Below, piece by piece: positions 12,073-27,042 of a stretch of DNA of 64,000 nt. A program made the translations under genes and the position numbers. The notes below the pieces were generated by a model. That model saw only the letters and a program-made list of their open reading frames with translations. It did not search any database and had not been told where the DNA came from. Source of the DNA: Baylisascaris procyonis. Its lineage: Eukaryota > Nematoda > Chromadorea > Rhabditida > Ascarididae. The stretch covers positions 4,710,501-4,774,500 of the forward strand of contig JAZARR010000078.1 of the NCBI GenBank assembly GCA_037389465.1, written 5' to 3'. Numbering within the stretch: position 1 is the stretch's first letter; each line of letters begins with the position of its first letter.

Positions 12073-15000
12073 TCAAGCAACGTGAAAAGCAATATGTAGA
12101 AGAAGAAAGAAAATCATGTTAAGAGTTGCCGACAATAGCGATAGAGAAGCAGCACTTGAAGCGTTGAGCTCGTAGCTCTCGGATGCACGATGTAAGCTTG
12201 AAGTGCTTGCTTCGTTGGCTAGCGGACTTACTCGAAGCCGATTGTAATATGTAGTCAATAGACTTAGTATCACTCCGTTCGTCCATCCATATCCATCCTT
12301 AATGAAAAAATTACACTAGAATCATTTAGTTACTCATTTTATTGATATCATTTTCCGGTGGTATTGAATAATGTAAAATTTCGAAGTCCAGTTAGAGGAC
12401 TTGATATCGCCTATCCTTCTGCGAAGAGAGTCCGATCCAGAGTTAAATTAAAATTTCTTAACAATACTTCTTTTCCTTGCTAATAGAAAGTCGTCTTTCG
12501 TTTTGCAGCTAGTTTAATTACCGATGCGCATCCACTAGTTATAGTTCTCAAGCATAAGTTCAGCAAACTGAAATTCCATGATTGATGTGAGAAACTTGAA
12601 AATGTTCAGTTATGCCGTAATGTTCGACCGTTGAAATTCAGCAGTCGAGTGGCAGCATAATAAACGTTGTTTTCAAATCCCATAAATGCAATCAGAATAC
12701 TTTAGAAGGGCAAAACGAAATTCCATTCAACTAAGAAGTGGCAACAGCTAACATAATTTTTTATTAGTGTTTAGTATGATCGTTGGAAAACTTCGAATGG
12801 CCGTATCACCTGGATCAATCTCTAGCTCATTGTGATGCCTCTACTCGCATCATACCAAGTTCCTATTCATTTCCCATATTCCTCTTCCCTTTCATTTATT
12901 CCCCCTTTATTCAGCAATTACTTTGTATAATAATCGATGCACTGTGGCGTTTACACCTGCAAGGAAATGAGTACAATTCTACCTGTACAACATATTCGCC
13001 ACCTGCTCCAGGTTGAGGAACTGTACCGTTTACGTCGTACTGCAAAAGACGAGAAAAATTAAATAAATAGGTAAATAAACCAACATAACGCAATGAAGAA
13101 TAACAAGCCCTGCTAACAGCACTTCGACTATTTATCATTCAACGCCAATCGTCTCCTTCTCCCCGAAATTACCTCTATTGATCTTCAATTCGGTTTGGTA
13201 CCCCCATCATTTGGCTGTTGATAGACATCCATGTCGAAAACGATCACATTTCTGTACGTTTACAATGGAATGCTAATATGAAATATCGATTCAAAAAGGC
13301 GCAACAAACACGACAGCAATGGTTGTAAGCAAACTTACTTTTTCCCACATATGTCCCGTTTTTTTGAACACTGCATAGTTTCCTTGGACCCACCTTTGCG
13401 CCAATCGAAATGCCTCAAATAATGGGAAGATATTTGCATATGCTCGGATGACACATGCACCTGTCTCAACCAATATGCCTTTCCTCAGCGCTTTTTGCCA
13501 CAATTTCGATTAACGACAAGAATTTGGCGCTCATAATTTCTGAATTAGTCGTGAATTTGAAAAAAAGAAAGAAAAAACATCTAGCCTACTATTTGAAAAA
13601 TCGATGAAAGAGAACTTTTCGCGCGAATAAATTGAAAATTAAGCGGTAAAGTCATAAACTCATACGGCAAAAATTTAGCGGCAAGGGCAGCCATAATATC
13701 TACGATTACAAAATTTGATACTTCAGTCTACAATGCGTTCGGATTGGAAAAACCGAATCCTCTTTCTCACCTGCAATACCTGGGACTTATATTTCTTATG
13801 ATCCCGATAATTCAGAACACTACAAGTCTCAATGGATGCCTGTAAAACCAACCTCTTCTTGCATTTGAGCGCTATCTGATTTTCGAAGCCCTTCAATAAT
13901 CATATGGTTTAGTGGACTCCATCCGTTGGGAAAATCCCACTGATGTTCACTACCAACAATCAAACTCGACGGCACACCACCAGGAAATTCAAATGCACGC
14001 GAAATCTTAAAAAAAAATTAATTAATTAAAAACTGTCTTCATATCACTTGTCGCGACTTCCGCATTGTAAATGTTACGATATTGCAACGTTTCAACCGCA
14101 CAAGTTTTCCAAGTTTCCCACAGAGCTATCCTCAAGCCAGATTTCTACGATAGCACTATATTGCAGTTCCTCGGCGTAATTTTTTTCCCAACGACTCTTA
14201 TACGTTTCACATCTCATTAATTCTTGTTTACTATTAAAACCCGAGTAAAAACACTGTACTTTGCGATATATGTGTTTCTGAAAGATGCTGTAGCTTGCGC
14301 GCTGTAGTTCTCCTAGAAATAGACGATGAAGAATGGCTAGCAGAAAATATCACTCATGAAATATCTAAAATGTTTACGATCAATGGATATCTCTAAATGC
14401 CCCACAGTCAGCTAGCTAACTTAGCATGCACATACAGAAGAAAGGTTACTGAAATTTGATCTACTCACATTCATGAAACGTACGATCGCATGCGATTTGG
14501 CTAAGTTCAACGGCTGATAGCATCCAGTGAAGAGGGGAACTGCGCTAGATGGATAGAATTCAATGTTATGCGACCTCTTTGGAATATTGTAGTCGAACCA
14601 CGCTCCTTCGCTCTCATTATAAAATACATAATGCATCGCATAGCGGAAATCTTCGCGAAGATAACGAAACTTCTTTGACTTTGCTATATTCCCTAAAAAC
14701 AGGCAATCTTAGTAGCAAGTTAATATCGTTGTGTCAAAACGTGGACAGAAATCAATAAAAACCTCGAAGTGGTGATGCATGGAAATCCCATCCATTGATC
14801 ACATGTGGAAAGAAATATGAGGCAAACATTGGTGCACAGGAATCCAGCAAAAGAAAAAAAACAATTAATGTCGATTGTTACCGAATCTGAAGATCGAAGG
14901 TGGAAAGCTGTAGCATAGATGAAAAGAATTTTGCTACGATTAGAAGTATTAGAGAAAATGTATAGAATCACTAACCTACACTTCTGAAGAGGTATCCAAG

Positions 15001-18000
15001 GATATCCATATTCCAGCACATAAAAGCATTGAGATCGATAGGGACGATATTCGTAGTTTCTATTTTCACTAGTGATTTCTTATCACTGAGCCAACGTGTG
15101 CTGAAGTCCCATCCCGATTCGGCAGCTGAGGCGATGTCCTCAAAAACATAAGCAGTAAAAATATTGGTGTTTGCGCCGGGCGTTCACACAGTAAAAATAT
15201 TACAATTCATTGCTATCGTACCTGGTAAAACTTTGGTCGTGCGCTGCTTGGTAACTTCATTGCATTTGTCACATCCTCTCGAAACGACTCCGGTCTCGGG
15301 ACGTTCGTGTCCGTGCGATATTGGTAGACTTTGTAAACTTGGCCGTCTTGTCCAGTAACGTTGATTGATCTAAAATTTGGGAAATTATTTCAACTTTCTT
15401 GACATTATGATTTAGCGATTCCGATAGATTACTTAACGATATACTGGAATTTTCTGTGGTATTCAATTCACCATATGAAATTTTATACCTTTTATTCGAC
15501 CAGAACTCGAACTCCTTCATCAAAGTCGGCAAAATGGACTTCAGAAAGTCGATGTCTTTTGTTTGTTCGAAATACTCGTAGACTGTTGGAGTCAACAACG
15601 GTGGTTGTGATCGTTGAAGATAGTACACTCGTCCACCATTTGGAACGAAACCAAACCTGAATTCATTCAAATTTAAAGATTATCCCATTTATTCTCTTCC
15701 TAGTTTCGCAATTCGCATCTCTCATTAGTGGGAATTCTGAACTGAGTCCGGAAAAAAGACTATTAAAACGCTATAAAATTTTGAGGATAAGCTTTAAGGT
15801 TTGCTCAGTGGTTTCTCTCTCGTCGGTTTGATGGTATACGCCCGAGTTCCTTGATCAACACTTTAATTGCATCATTTCAAAGTGCTATGGAAATGTTTTC
15901 AACTCATCGCAGCAAACGTTGAGCTGTCAGCGCACAAAAAAACGAATCATGAAGGAAACATGACGCAACTTAGGTCGGCGCACCTTGTTATACAACAAAG
16001 AACATTTAATAAAACTTTTCTTTCACAGATTCGAAGTAATCGAACGGGTTCCTACAAGAACGGACTTTTTTCATCCATTGGAAATTTGCTCAACGGGTTT
16101 CTACAGGAATGAACGTTTAATTCTTTTAGTATTATAAACAGAAACAATCACTAATAAACGTCAATAACGAGGTTACTTCTGAATGTGCTAGTAGAAAAAA
16201 TATTCTTGAGTATTTCCAAAGCCTTTGATTTCTAACCTCTTAAAGTTCACCTGTGGACATTGAGAGTAAACTCTAACTTGTGTTCATATTTTTGACCGAA
16301 ATGAATACAACTGCTGTGAAGAGCTGATTCTCTACTGCAGCAGTTCAGGAGATTTGCTTCTTATCGAATGAAGCAAACAGAAGTTACATTCGATTAGGAT
16401 AACTTTCATGTTTCATCCAGAATGTGGCAATTAAGTGAGAAATATTTCTGATGACCTGTCCACAAGGCTTTGAAAGTTGCGAATCATTCCCTTAGCAGTG
16501 TCTAACATGCCAGAAGCGATAAGTCCTTTCACGATCCAGTAAGCGTCCCAATAATAGAACTCTCGAAAGCGTCCACCGGGCACAATAAACTCATTTGGTA
16601 AATAAAGTAATGAATGACGATCTCCGTTCACTACATCTTTCACCTGAAAATAACCGTTCGCTATGTTAAAGTTGAAAGGAATTTTAACTGAAGAGACTCT
16701 ACAAGATTCCTATAGCCTCGCAAATGGGACCCCACACGCTTTATGTCGGACGCCCATAGCCTTGTGGGAATCCCTTCAAAACAGTCGCTCGAAATAAAAC
16801 GATGGAGCAGCTTAACCGACTAATTTTTACAATTGTCTACATGGGTAAAGTTGTTCCTCTTCTTCAAACTAAAGCATATCAAATTGACTGAGAACGCTAA
16901 ACAGAGTTTCTAAACTATGAAAATTTTCGAAAGCGACAAAATTCTCTCAACCCAGTTCCGTAATCAGAAAGATGAAGCATTTACTGAGGACGGCGTTTGC
17001 AAATGAGGAATGTTAAAAGATGACAACAAAAATTGATGATAGTATCCCGCCTTTAATAGAAAACATTATGTATTCGTTCACTACGCAAATACTTTTTGAA
17101 TAAATCATACAGAGCTGCAAAAAAAAGTTCCCTTTTAAAGTCTAGAATTTAGTTATCTCGAATGCAATAGTTTTTATTGGCTCGCAGACTATTATTATCC
17201 TTCATTGCAAATATGAAAACATTTTGAAGAATTGATGTTAGGGCCCATACTTTTCTTTTCTCTGGTAGTCGGTATTAGGAACTCCCACAATTGATGCCTG
17301 GCTTTCTGTACTCCACTATGCATTACAAGATATTTATAAAAAATCGATTTCACAAGAAAAAACCAAGATTGCATTCAAGATTTTGTTTTAATTTATATGT
17401 CGGAGAGAAAAATTTCTCTTGACAGACGAAAGCTGATTTTTTGTTTGCGTTTTTTCCTTTGCGTCTTTTGTTTCACGTTTCGTTTGCATCTGTCCTTCTC
17501 ATTCCTATATTTTTCCGAACTTTGGACTAACGATTGTTTTTCGAACAGTACGAATAGTTTACCTTCCTACACAAATGCATCCAAATTGCATTCAATTGTA
17601 GCGCCCAGTTCCTCAGCTCTGGATCAACAATTCGCATCAAATGCGGCGGCTCACTAAGCCAGTCACCAGGTGTGCAAGCCTCCAATTCAGTGCCCGGCTC
17701 AGTGAAGTACTCCTCGAGGAACGCCTTTAGATCTTCACGCTTCATCTCTTCCACTGTCTGATTGCCGAAACGATCATTAAACAGTGCAAGAGTTTCGTCT
17801 GAAGTAAATCAGTTTTGCAAGTGAGGAATTTTTATTTATTTTTTCACTTACCTACAATGAAATCCATTCGCTGTCCCGAAATTAAACTATCGTTATATAC
17901 GATTGCTTATGGCAAGAGGCGCAGAAACACTTTTTTTCCAGCCATCATTCTTGAGGCAATCACTTGCTTTTGCTAATAAGTAATGTTGATGTTTCAGATC

Positions 18001-19013
18001 GTATCGACAAATGCTTCAACAAAGAACCGTAAAAATGTAGATATTCAATTCCCACTCACCAAAGATACTTCCGCAGCACTTGTACCGTTGCGATAGCTCT
18101 TTTAAACGCATAATGAGAACGTCGAAACATACCTTCAAAATATAAAAATAATCACCTGGACTCAATTTCATGGGCATATCAACAAACGTTTTCGAATCCT
18201 CGTAAATACTATGCAAATTTACTGCTTCCAGTAGTTTTCCATAGCAATAAATGTACCTGAAAGTACTAGGAAATGAGTAACCATCCCCTGAAGAATAAAA
18301 TACGGCGGCTTGCAGCTTAAGAAACAGCTAGAAGAAAAAAGATTGGTTGCAGCAGTTGGCGGAGACGTGGTCTATGACATGACAAACGTGGCATTTTTGA
18401 TGCAAGTAGTGGCGTGGTTTCCAATTTCCCTAAAAGATGACCTCACTGCTTTGTTCGCAGAAAGGAAAGTGTTGTTGTCGGCCAAGTTAGTTGTTATATC
18501 GCTATATCAACTACAATGTCGGCAAAGAGGTTTGTCTGCGTCCAATGCAAGTGCTGTATGGGAAATCATTGTGAGCCTAACCCCGACGATTAAATGCTTA
18601 ATGCAAAAGGCAGTTTTCATAGGCCCTACAAATTTTTTTTTTGATTAAATATCCTTTCTCATATGCCCACTATAGTGAGGTGGAAGAGTAGAAAATTCTA
18701 AATCAAATTAGAAGATTTAAATCTCATCAGAAATCGATAAAAGATTTCCCGTTTTTTTTTTCAAACTTAAACAAGGGATACGTCGATGCTTTCGCAAAAA
18801 AGTGGGAATTTCCATTAAGCATATCATAGATGCCAGTTTCTCGAAAATTTCGCAATAAACGATTCCTTACGAATTTTTCGAGTTTGATTCATCGCATACA
18901 TTCACAATTTCGATGCCTTCCGGTATTTCTTCTGCTACGTCGACAAGTTCTTTTAGTGATGTTGAATACGCGAATTGAAATAAATACCACGTAAGCGATA
19001 ATCTGATCTTCAT
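12073..19013 (-). CDS. tre: Trehalase (GH37), complete upstream tandem copy with GPI-anchor-like tail
   Basis: Exons in transcription order: 19013-18871, 18256-18156, 17798-17563, 16643-16456, 15656-15489, 15369-15222, 15138-14976, 14692-14469, 14005-13853, 13413-13339, 13039-12983, 12297-12073. They sum to 1881 nt, or 626 aa plus TGA. The start ATG sits one base after a TTTTCAG acceptor (19015-19016), typical of a spliced-leader site, and opens a short hydrophobic signal (MKIRLSLTWYLFQFAYS). Visible motifs: signature 1 PGGRFREFYYWDAY (182-195), [10 protein letters not shown] with Asp339, signature 2 [10 protein letters not shown] (479-488), EKYDV (532-536), GGEY (546-549) and GYGWTNG (554-560). 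The last about 20 residues are strongly hydrophobic (MIFFLLLHIAFHVA at the end) after a Ser/Ala/Asn-rich stretch, which suggests a GPI-anchor signal as in animal trehalases. All 11 introns match the sister copy in position and phase. Confidence 0.95.
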
Positions 19014-22000
19014 TCTGAAAATTTCAGCGTAATGCGCATCATATCGATGCCATACCTTTGAAAAGCATTGCATTTTCGGACCATAATACCTATACGGTAG
19101 AATACCGTTCAATATCGAAAAGAATTCGCATAAAGATACCAGAAAACTAAATCAGAAACCCACTTAAAATGTTCAAGGACACTTTTATTCTTCTTTAGTC
19201 TCACGATTCACAGAGTCGAAGTACATGAAATCGACGAATGTATTAATCCAAAACTATTTGACTACAATGGAGACCTCAGCTAGAAAACTTGCAAGACCAA
19301 AAATATGTGGGGCGGCTGGAAAGCTACTGCAAGCGTGACAATACTTTCTAATAAAAGCAAATTGCTCTAATTCGATGGAAAATTGACTAGCTTCAGTAAC
19401 AGAGCTAAATTACGGGCAATTAAGGTTCGCTATCTCCAATGAAACGAACAAAAGGAAAAAAATTCTTCTAGAAAGGAAAAGAAGAAAATGCATTGAATGA
19501 AAGCTATCTACTTGAGTATTTCACGAAAAGGTGATTGATAACTGCAATGAGTGCTACTTTCCTTTAGTGATCACAATAAAATAAGACGCAACCTATTCAA
19601 CATTTTTTCAAGCGCAATTGAAACCATGGCAAGAAGAAAAGAAGCGCTCGCTTCGAAAAATTAAATAGAATCGCATACGAAAGTTTGGCTCTTGAATTCG
19701 CTTTGAGAACTTGCTTTATTTATATCAAAAAATACTGCTCAATATAGCCTCGAGAAATTAGTAAGGAAGTTTCAGCGTACTTTGGTCAGCAAAATTCACC
19801 CACTCGAAAGTCATTCGCAATAAAAATTTTAAAAGATGATAGGATATTAGTGGAAGGAGGTGAAATTTCCTTCACAAAAGTATACAATTCGAACTCAACT
19901 GTGGCTCTATAGATGTCCGAATCGCAAACGAACAAGAAGTGAACTATCGACAATGCAGCAGTCTATAAACGACATCATTTTAAGCCCATCAATTGTGCAC
20001 CCCAAACAACTCAACAATGGTACTTGATATGAAATGCTTGTCAACTGCACATGCCTCATTAAATTTGCCACTGTTTCACTGTTAACGAGCAAATATTTCA
20101 GTACGACTAGTTACATCGTTGTTAGTGTCGAAAAAACAAACCGGGATCATTTCTAAATAATAGCCGATCAATGTTCACCTAACAATGACATCATAGCTGT
20201 GGATCATAACAATAAGCTGTGCATTTCATAAAAATGCACACATCAGCGATCAGAACAGTAATACCCCACGTGCTATTGATTGCTTTTCATTTCAATAATC
20301 CTACAGCTGTGAATTTTCTATAAATTTAGTGATGAGAATGTGCAGTCGGCTGTCAGAACGATGAGCAGAACCTCGGCGGTCCTATTTTTCTTTAAGCTCA
20401 CGAAGAAACTTTAATGTTCAACAGTATGCTTAGAAAAAGGGAAATATGTATGAATACGTAGAATGAAATGGGCGATGATTAATTGGTAACGCTCAATGTG
20501 ACACTTTTGTCAGAGGCGCTCAGACAACACAATAGCTGATGCTATTTTTAGAAAGCATTTTAATCTGTCTAGCATTTCATTAAAACAAAATCTAGACGAC
20601 GGTTAGATAAGAGGATGATTCGGAAATCAACGAAATAACTTCACTATTGATGGCTCGAGTTTGCAGAGCCGAAAATCGATATGAATGTGTAAAAGCAGAA
20701 GTATCTATCAATAACTGTTTTTATGCTGTACTTTATAATGCAGTATTACTACTGCATGTTAGTTATAGATCATTGAGCGTATATAGATGCAGTGCTATTC
20801 GAGAAGATTCCTAAAATAAGCATCGCACATATATGTATCTGAGCAGAAATCAGTGTGTTCGCTCTAAGTCACCTGTGCCTACCTTCATCCACACCTGCAA
20901 CAAACCGTGGGCTCATAAACATTGTCAGATTACCTACGTAGCAGATTAAAATCGAAAACTGTCATCCAACCGCACTCGTTAATCGCCAAGTTCTCTTCCG
21001 AACAATGCATAAGTGATCAATTATCTCGAACTTCTGTATATCCGTATATCTTAAATGCTCATGCGAGCATTTATAAATCGATTTAGTGATCAATAGCTGT
21101 AAACGTCCATTCTATCAATGCTAACTGAAATACAGTTCTCTTTTTCGATGTTTCAAAAAAGAGGTCAACAATGAGATTTCAATGAAAGAGCTCGTTGAAA
21201 AACGCGAATTCATCTAAACAACCTGGAGCACATTCCAGAAAAAGAGAGGATGTTGAAAACCTCCAATCTTGATGGATTTAAGGGTCATATTTCATGACTT
21301 TCTGACCAGATCGTATATTCACTGGAAAGCGTTACGACCAATAAACAGGCCTAAACGTTCGTAGTACGCTGAAATAGCAGAAACACAAAATTAAAAGAAA
21401 CGCCTTTACAGTTATCATATTCTTTAGAACGCATGTCGATCAACGACGAGCAGCTAGGCCATTCTCAACCTTATGGTTACGGATGTTAAGCAGTGCAAAA
21501 GCGAGCAAAAGCAGCAGCTGTAGCCTTCGCTTACGACGATCCAAAATCAAGTTCAGATAGCATTCAACAACGTTCCTTTGTGAGAGAATCGATTGCTTCC
21601 ATGGAACACAGCCTTCCTTAGGCTTACGATAAAAAAACACCTATAAAACGGCTCCATATGCAAGTAATTTGAATTTCTCAAGCGTTCTACTCGGGAAATC
21701 GTTATTTGCTGCAGCAGACAATTGCCTTCACTTTCGAAAACGTACTACGTCATTTTTATTAGGAGGTTATAAGCAACAAAAGCTATAAGTTAACCATAAA
21801 GTGTCCTTCTGTTGAACTTCCCTCTCTTACGTCGATGTTAAAAAGACAGGGTTCAGAGACCAATGAGAAGGTTAAAGTCATATTTAAGAGTAATTGTCGC
21901 AATGTTCAGGTGAACGCGAAGATATTTAACTCAACGATCATTGAGCAAAGGTCACAAATATGAATCGAAGCGTGCCGACAAGAACTAGTATTTCGTCTGA

Positions 22001-23091
22001 GAGCAAACACCAAAGCTTAAAAAGTAAACTGGCCGATAATAATTCTTAGATAAACATACTTTTTTATGTAAAAAAGTACGAGATGTGTTAGCAAACATTA
22101 TTTGCATAATTTAATAGCCAAGAATCTTTTCTGCTAACGACCTAAGGTTATGAAGTCAGGTGACCTTCCAACAACTATGTCAATAGCTATCTGCAATGCT
22201 GCTCTTAGCAAATTATTTGTCCTATAACAGATCACCTCATGTTTACTGGGTATATAAGTGTTTTGTCACACGCACCTATTGCATGCTCCATCATTCGATA
22301 TTCGCTTCGAGTGCACTGTCGACCTCCAATGCGTAAAAAACAAAACAAACCAGTACGCCGAACTCAAACACTTAAAGAAGTCGAATGCCATCAGTATCGT
22401 TCCGCACCGTTTATAATTGCATACATGTGGCAAACTTTTTAAATCCCTTCCCAACGCACTATTATGTTGCCGTCTACTTCATTTTTTCTAAAAAAAAAAA
22501 TGTTGCACATGTATTTTTCTCTCTTGCAGCTTCTATGCTTTACAACAACCGTAGTCTATCCGTTCTTCGTCAATTCAACCGCTCCTGATCCGTATTTTAT
22601 TCCTGTCTTCCAGTTTCGTCCTTCCCTCCGTTTAAAAATATTCGACAGTATTTCATATTTTCGTTATAGTTTTACTCCACTGCTCCACAAGAACACTCCA
22701 TACAAGCGCACATCATTGGTTTAATTTCGATTAACCAAGTATGGGAATGGCTGACGATGGCTCCATAAGCCGATACGTGGTGTAATCAAAGTTCCTGTTC
22801 ACTTCAAGAGTGAGACTGTCCCAACCGAAATCTTGAACGAGCGCAATTCACAGTTCAATATCTACGATAGCCATACTTTCACGTCGATAAAAATTACCGA
22901 AACGATGGCCAGCAACATGGACTATGATTTATGCAAGTTAGTCAACGACGTATACAGAATACTGCTCAACTATACGTGAGAGTCCAAAAAACCATAATTC
23001 AGAAAAAAAGAGAACTAAATATGCCCCCAAATACACCTCATATTTTAGTTACAAGAAGCAGAGAAAGTAATTATTGTGATACATGCGCACG

Positions 23092-23112
23092 CACACACAC
23101 ACACACACACAC
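23092..23112. repeat. (CA)n microsatellite
   Basis: Short CA dinucleotide run inside a 188-codon open frame (22931-23497) that otherwise shows no family motif. Confidence 0.9.
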
Positions 23113-23808
23113 AAAAACAGGAATACTGCAGCCATTAGAAATGAAGCCGGCACTACGCGTCACTGATATAACAATCATTGAAATAAAATACCAACGCATC
23201 GAACCCGCTAATAAGTTCCATTTCGCAATCTTAGCAACAAAAAAATACAGAATTTATCGAAGCAACGAAACGTATAATGATTTACACACACGATTAGTCG
23301 CACATGAGCAATTTAGCCGAATTAACCGTCGAAGTGCAATGATTTTGTTGATGGACATGTGCCTCTTCAGCTCGAAACTATTCTGTGTGCATCAAAATAC
23401 AACTCCAATGGATCACTATTTGGACGGCGCCGATTACTTACAAGTGACATCATTACTTCGAAGGCATGTCTATTTTATGTGTACACCGAGACGCTAATAG
23501 TATCTGTGGTTCTCCATTTTTCTTCTTCGCTGTCGAAGCGATCAATGATAAATATTCGGCGTTCTACTTGCGATTCATATAGGTAACCTTTCATTTGCTT
23601 CAACAAGGAAATCCAACTCAAAACTATATCTAATGCAAGGCGTGGTTTGAAATTGCTATTCAGATTCGCTCACTTCTCGCGTTTGCACTTGATTTCTCTA
23701 TATAACTTCTCTGCGAGGTCCTAAAGATGCTGCAAAATCAGAAAAGAAACAAATGCGTTCTATATGATATACGAATCAACGTTGCAGTCACTTTCTTTCT
23801 ACAGCGAA

Positions 23809-23810
<2 letters not shown>

Positions 23811-23901
<91 letters not shown>
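23811..23901. repeat. (AT)n microsatellite
   Basis: About 90 bp of uninterrupted AT dinucleotide in the gene-poor middle region. Confidence 0.97.
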
Positions 23902-23903
<2 letters not shown>

Positions 23904-26744
23904 AAAATGATTCATAAGCATTTGTTGTGAAAATTTAATGCATGACCATCAGAAGCATGCATTAGTGTAATCTTATCATTTACTCAACTTTAGAAAACTC
24001 TATCCCCCTTTCCCTTCTCTCCTCAATACCTTTATCTAACACAGCCATAAATTCATTTCCTCTCATAATAACAACGAAAACTACATAAATTCATGCTGAA
24101 TATTGGCCGCACAAGCGGCCTTTGCGCATTCATTCTATAGGTAAACTTTAACAGGTGGTGTTTGGTGACTGCCGACCTGTTTACCTGCACGTGCGTGCAT
24201 TTGTTCGTCATACGCCAACTCGAAAAACAACTTTCGCCAAATCAACATGTATAAGCCACGAGCACGCTTATTATTAGAACGAGCCAATATTCCACATGGC
24301 AACCCGTATCACCTTGTTGACTTCCACATTAAAATGCATCAGTCCTAGGCCAATACTTCGTAGCAATTCGTCGCTGCGTGGAGCTCAAAAAGGGAATGCT
24401 TAAGTGCCGGCCAATACTGAATACCCAGACAAATCATCCACGAAGCTTTCAGTTTCCAGTAAACTGCTCAAAATGAGGGAACGAACTCTGTAGGTTGTTT
24501 CGCTACTAACGAACACGAACTCAGTCCTCTGTGGAGCGCGATCTCGGGTAGCACGCTTTAAGTAGGAAAGAGACAGCGAAAAATAACAGTCGAACTGTGG
24601 ATTAACCGCCGAATAAGCACTAACAAGGCTCGATTTTCAGTGTTGCGTTTCTTGCTGATCATCAGTCAATTTAAGTGCTCGCAATCCTCCAGATTGAGCG
24701 AAAGATTGCTTGCCAAACGCACTATGGCCGTCCTAATTATAAATAGATCTAAAAATTGCTAACTTCCTGCACCACAGTTTATATCCATTATCCGGTTCGA
24801 GATAACTAAAGAAGCCGCAGCGTCTATTTTTTCACGGGGCACAAATGTCTGCGTAAGCTGGAATTTCTATATTCGTTGATAGCATTGGTTGAAGTCATAA
24901 TTATCCATCAAAAAACTTCATCATTGTTGTACGCTGAGAAATCACAAAAAGCGACATCCTACCATATAATAATGAACCTTTCTATAGAAGAAACGCTGAA
25001 CGGTGTAGAGAAGCATCGTATACACTCAAATGTATATGATAATTTCGGTGATACTGCCATCTGTTTGCTGAACTTACCTTGTAAAAGATCCGTTTAAAAA
25101 ATTCAGAAATCATATTGCATATGATGGAGTATTAGAAATTCATTTGAACGAGTTAAAAACGCATACATGTGCAAAACGCACTACATAATCTTTAAATAAA
25201 CATTAGCGAGTAGTTATGCGATTCAATATACAAGCACAATGAAAAACCTGTGCGAGAGTTCTTAATAGGTAATGAATTGGAATCGCAGTCTAGTCAACAA
25301 AATACCACTCAAAGAAACTCTGAAGCGCAATAATTCATAAGCCTTTAAATAACATAACACAACATTATAAAATGATAACCAAAAGTTATGTAAAAGCAAC
25401 GCTAATGTCACCACCAAATGTGTGCAGCTAACATACTCGCACTCGTAGACGATGAACAACTAATCAACGAGTTATACAGCCTTTTAAAATGATTTCATCG
25501 CGTTTGCACTTCGCTGTTTAAGTGCGTCGCGAAATAAATGCACATTTATGTTATGTCATCGTTTTGCTCCTAAAAAACTATCTCAATTTTACGCGTCAAT
25601 GATCTTGAACGTGTGCAGTATACTCTTTAAGCGTCAATTCGGAACAAGAGAGCATTTCGTTTGCAGAGGTGAAATAATTCAGTTCCCGAAATAAACGAAT
25701 ATCCTTATCTTTATCCTCAGCATGTTTTTTCTTGAAAAAGTTCAAGCTTATCCTCATTTTCTTCAGTGACCTCGCTTTCTTGATCATGCTGCTTCGGAGC
25801 CCACTTTGCTGAAAATATTGCAGATCAAAGGCTCTGCACTATGAGTGCACTTTGCACTTCTTTTAAGTAGCGAACAGAAAGTTGAAAGAGTGCTGCATAA
25901 TTGCGATCTCCACTTAGGTTTTATAAAGACTACCATTGAAGAGCTTTACTACATATTCCATAAAACTAAATCCAAAAGACAGTCTCAAAATTGCCAATGA
26001 AGGCGTTTATTCAATGAAACTATTATCGCAGTGGTTCAGATATCACATGTGCAAGTATCACAAACACACGCTTAAAGACTTAATTAGTTGCATGTCATGT
26101 TATGAACTATTTCGCATTTTTCATGTGACTGCTAACCTCGAACAGGTCCGACCGATCGATTCCTACGCACCGAACCGCTCAAACGATCGGTGGCCTATGG
26201 CTGTTGGTAGCAAATTCCACCGTTCGATGCTTCTCACACCATTGATTGGACGACCTTTAAAAGTGAGTGGCGGAAACCGAACCAGTCGAACTGGTTCAGA
26301 TTTTAGGAATGGCGTCAGTACGTTTACCGGTTATGTGGAAGGCATTCATATGCGGCTTACGTGCTCGAAAATTCAATCAATTTCATAAAGACGTTAAATT
26401 TGATCATCGTTACATCGTTCATATGTTGGTGGTAGTGATCTATCAATATACGTTTGAGTTTTGTTTCACCTGTTTGTACGTACCACACGACTCATTGCTC
26501 ATTTTATATCTTTGCATTTCAAGAAATATTTTGTACCCAGTTGCCGACATTTGAGCTGACATGGGGAATGGTAAAGGAGGAGTCCGACCATAGTGAAGTA
26601 TTCAGCTATTTTCCCTGCTTCGATCACTCAACCCATGAAAGGTGTCAAAAATGCGATTGAACACTTGCACCGAAGGGGCTTGCGACGTGCTACATTTGCA
26701 CCACAGAAACTTGAATGATGCGTCTCTCATTGGAGAAAGATAGT

Positions 26745-26765
26745 CGTGTGTGTGTGTGTGTGTGT
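26745..26765. repeat. (GT)n microsatellite
   Basis: Short GT dinucleotide run in the intergenic middle region. Confidence 0.9.
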
Positions 26766-27042
26766 TGGAGGCGCAGCACGAGGTTCCAGCCACCTTTTTT
26801 TGCTTCAGTGTGTTCTAATTGAGGTGATCAACTCAGTGATGCATGTATCGGTTTGGCGAATGGGCGAGTGTTTTCTACTCCAAGATAAGGATGATAATAG
26901 CGAGAGATTGATTTTGCTCGACGCATATTTGCATTCAACGTTCTCAACGGTCTCCGTTAACTGTTTTAAACGTTAATTTTTGTGCGAATCTTCGTACTTT
27001 CGACAAGATCAGTGTCATGCATCAGTCCCTAATATCTTCTAG

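Noticed and set aside
12073..19013. Operon of the two trehalases
   Set aside because: The 4.2-kb gap is much longer than usual nematode operon spacing and each copy has its own TTTCAG site at the ATG. Independent transcription or simple tandem arrangement is more likely.
22931..23497. 188-codon open frame on the plus strand
   Set aside because: It contains a CA-repeat-coded His/Thr run, low-complexity composition, no family motif and no clear start context; most likely chance.
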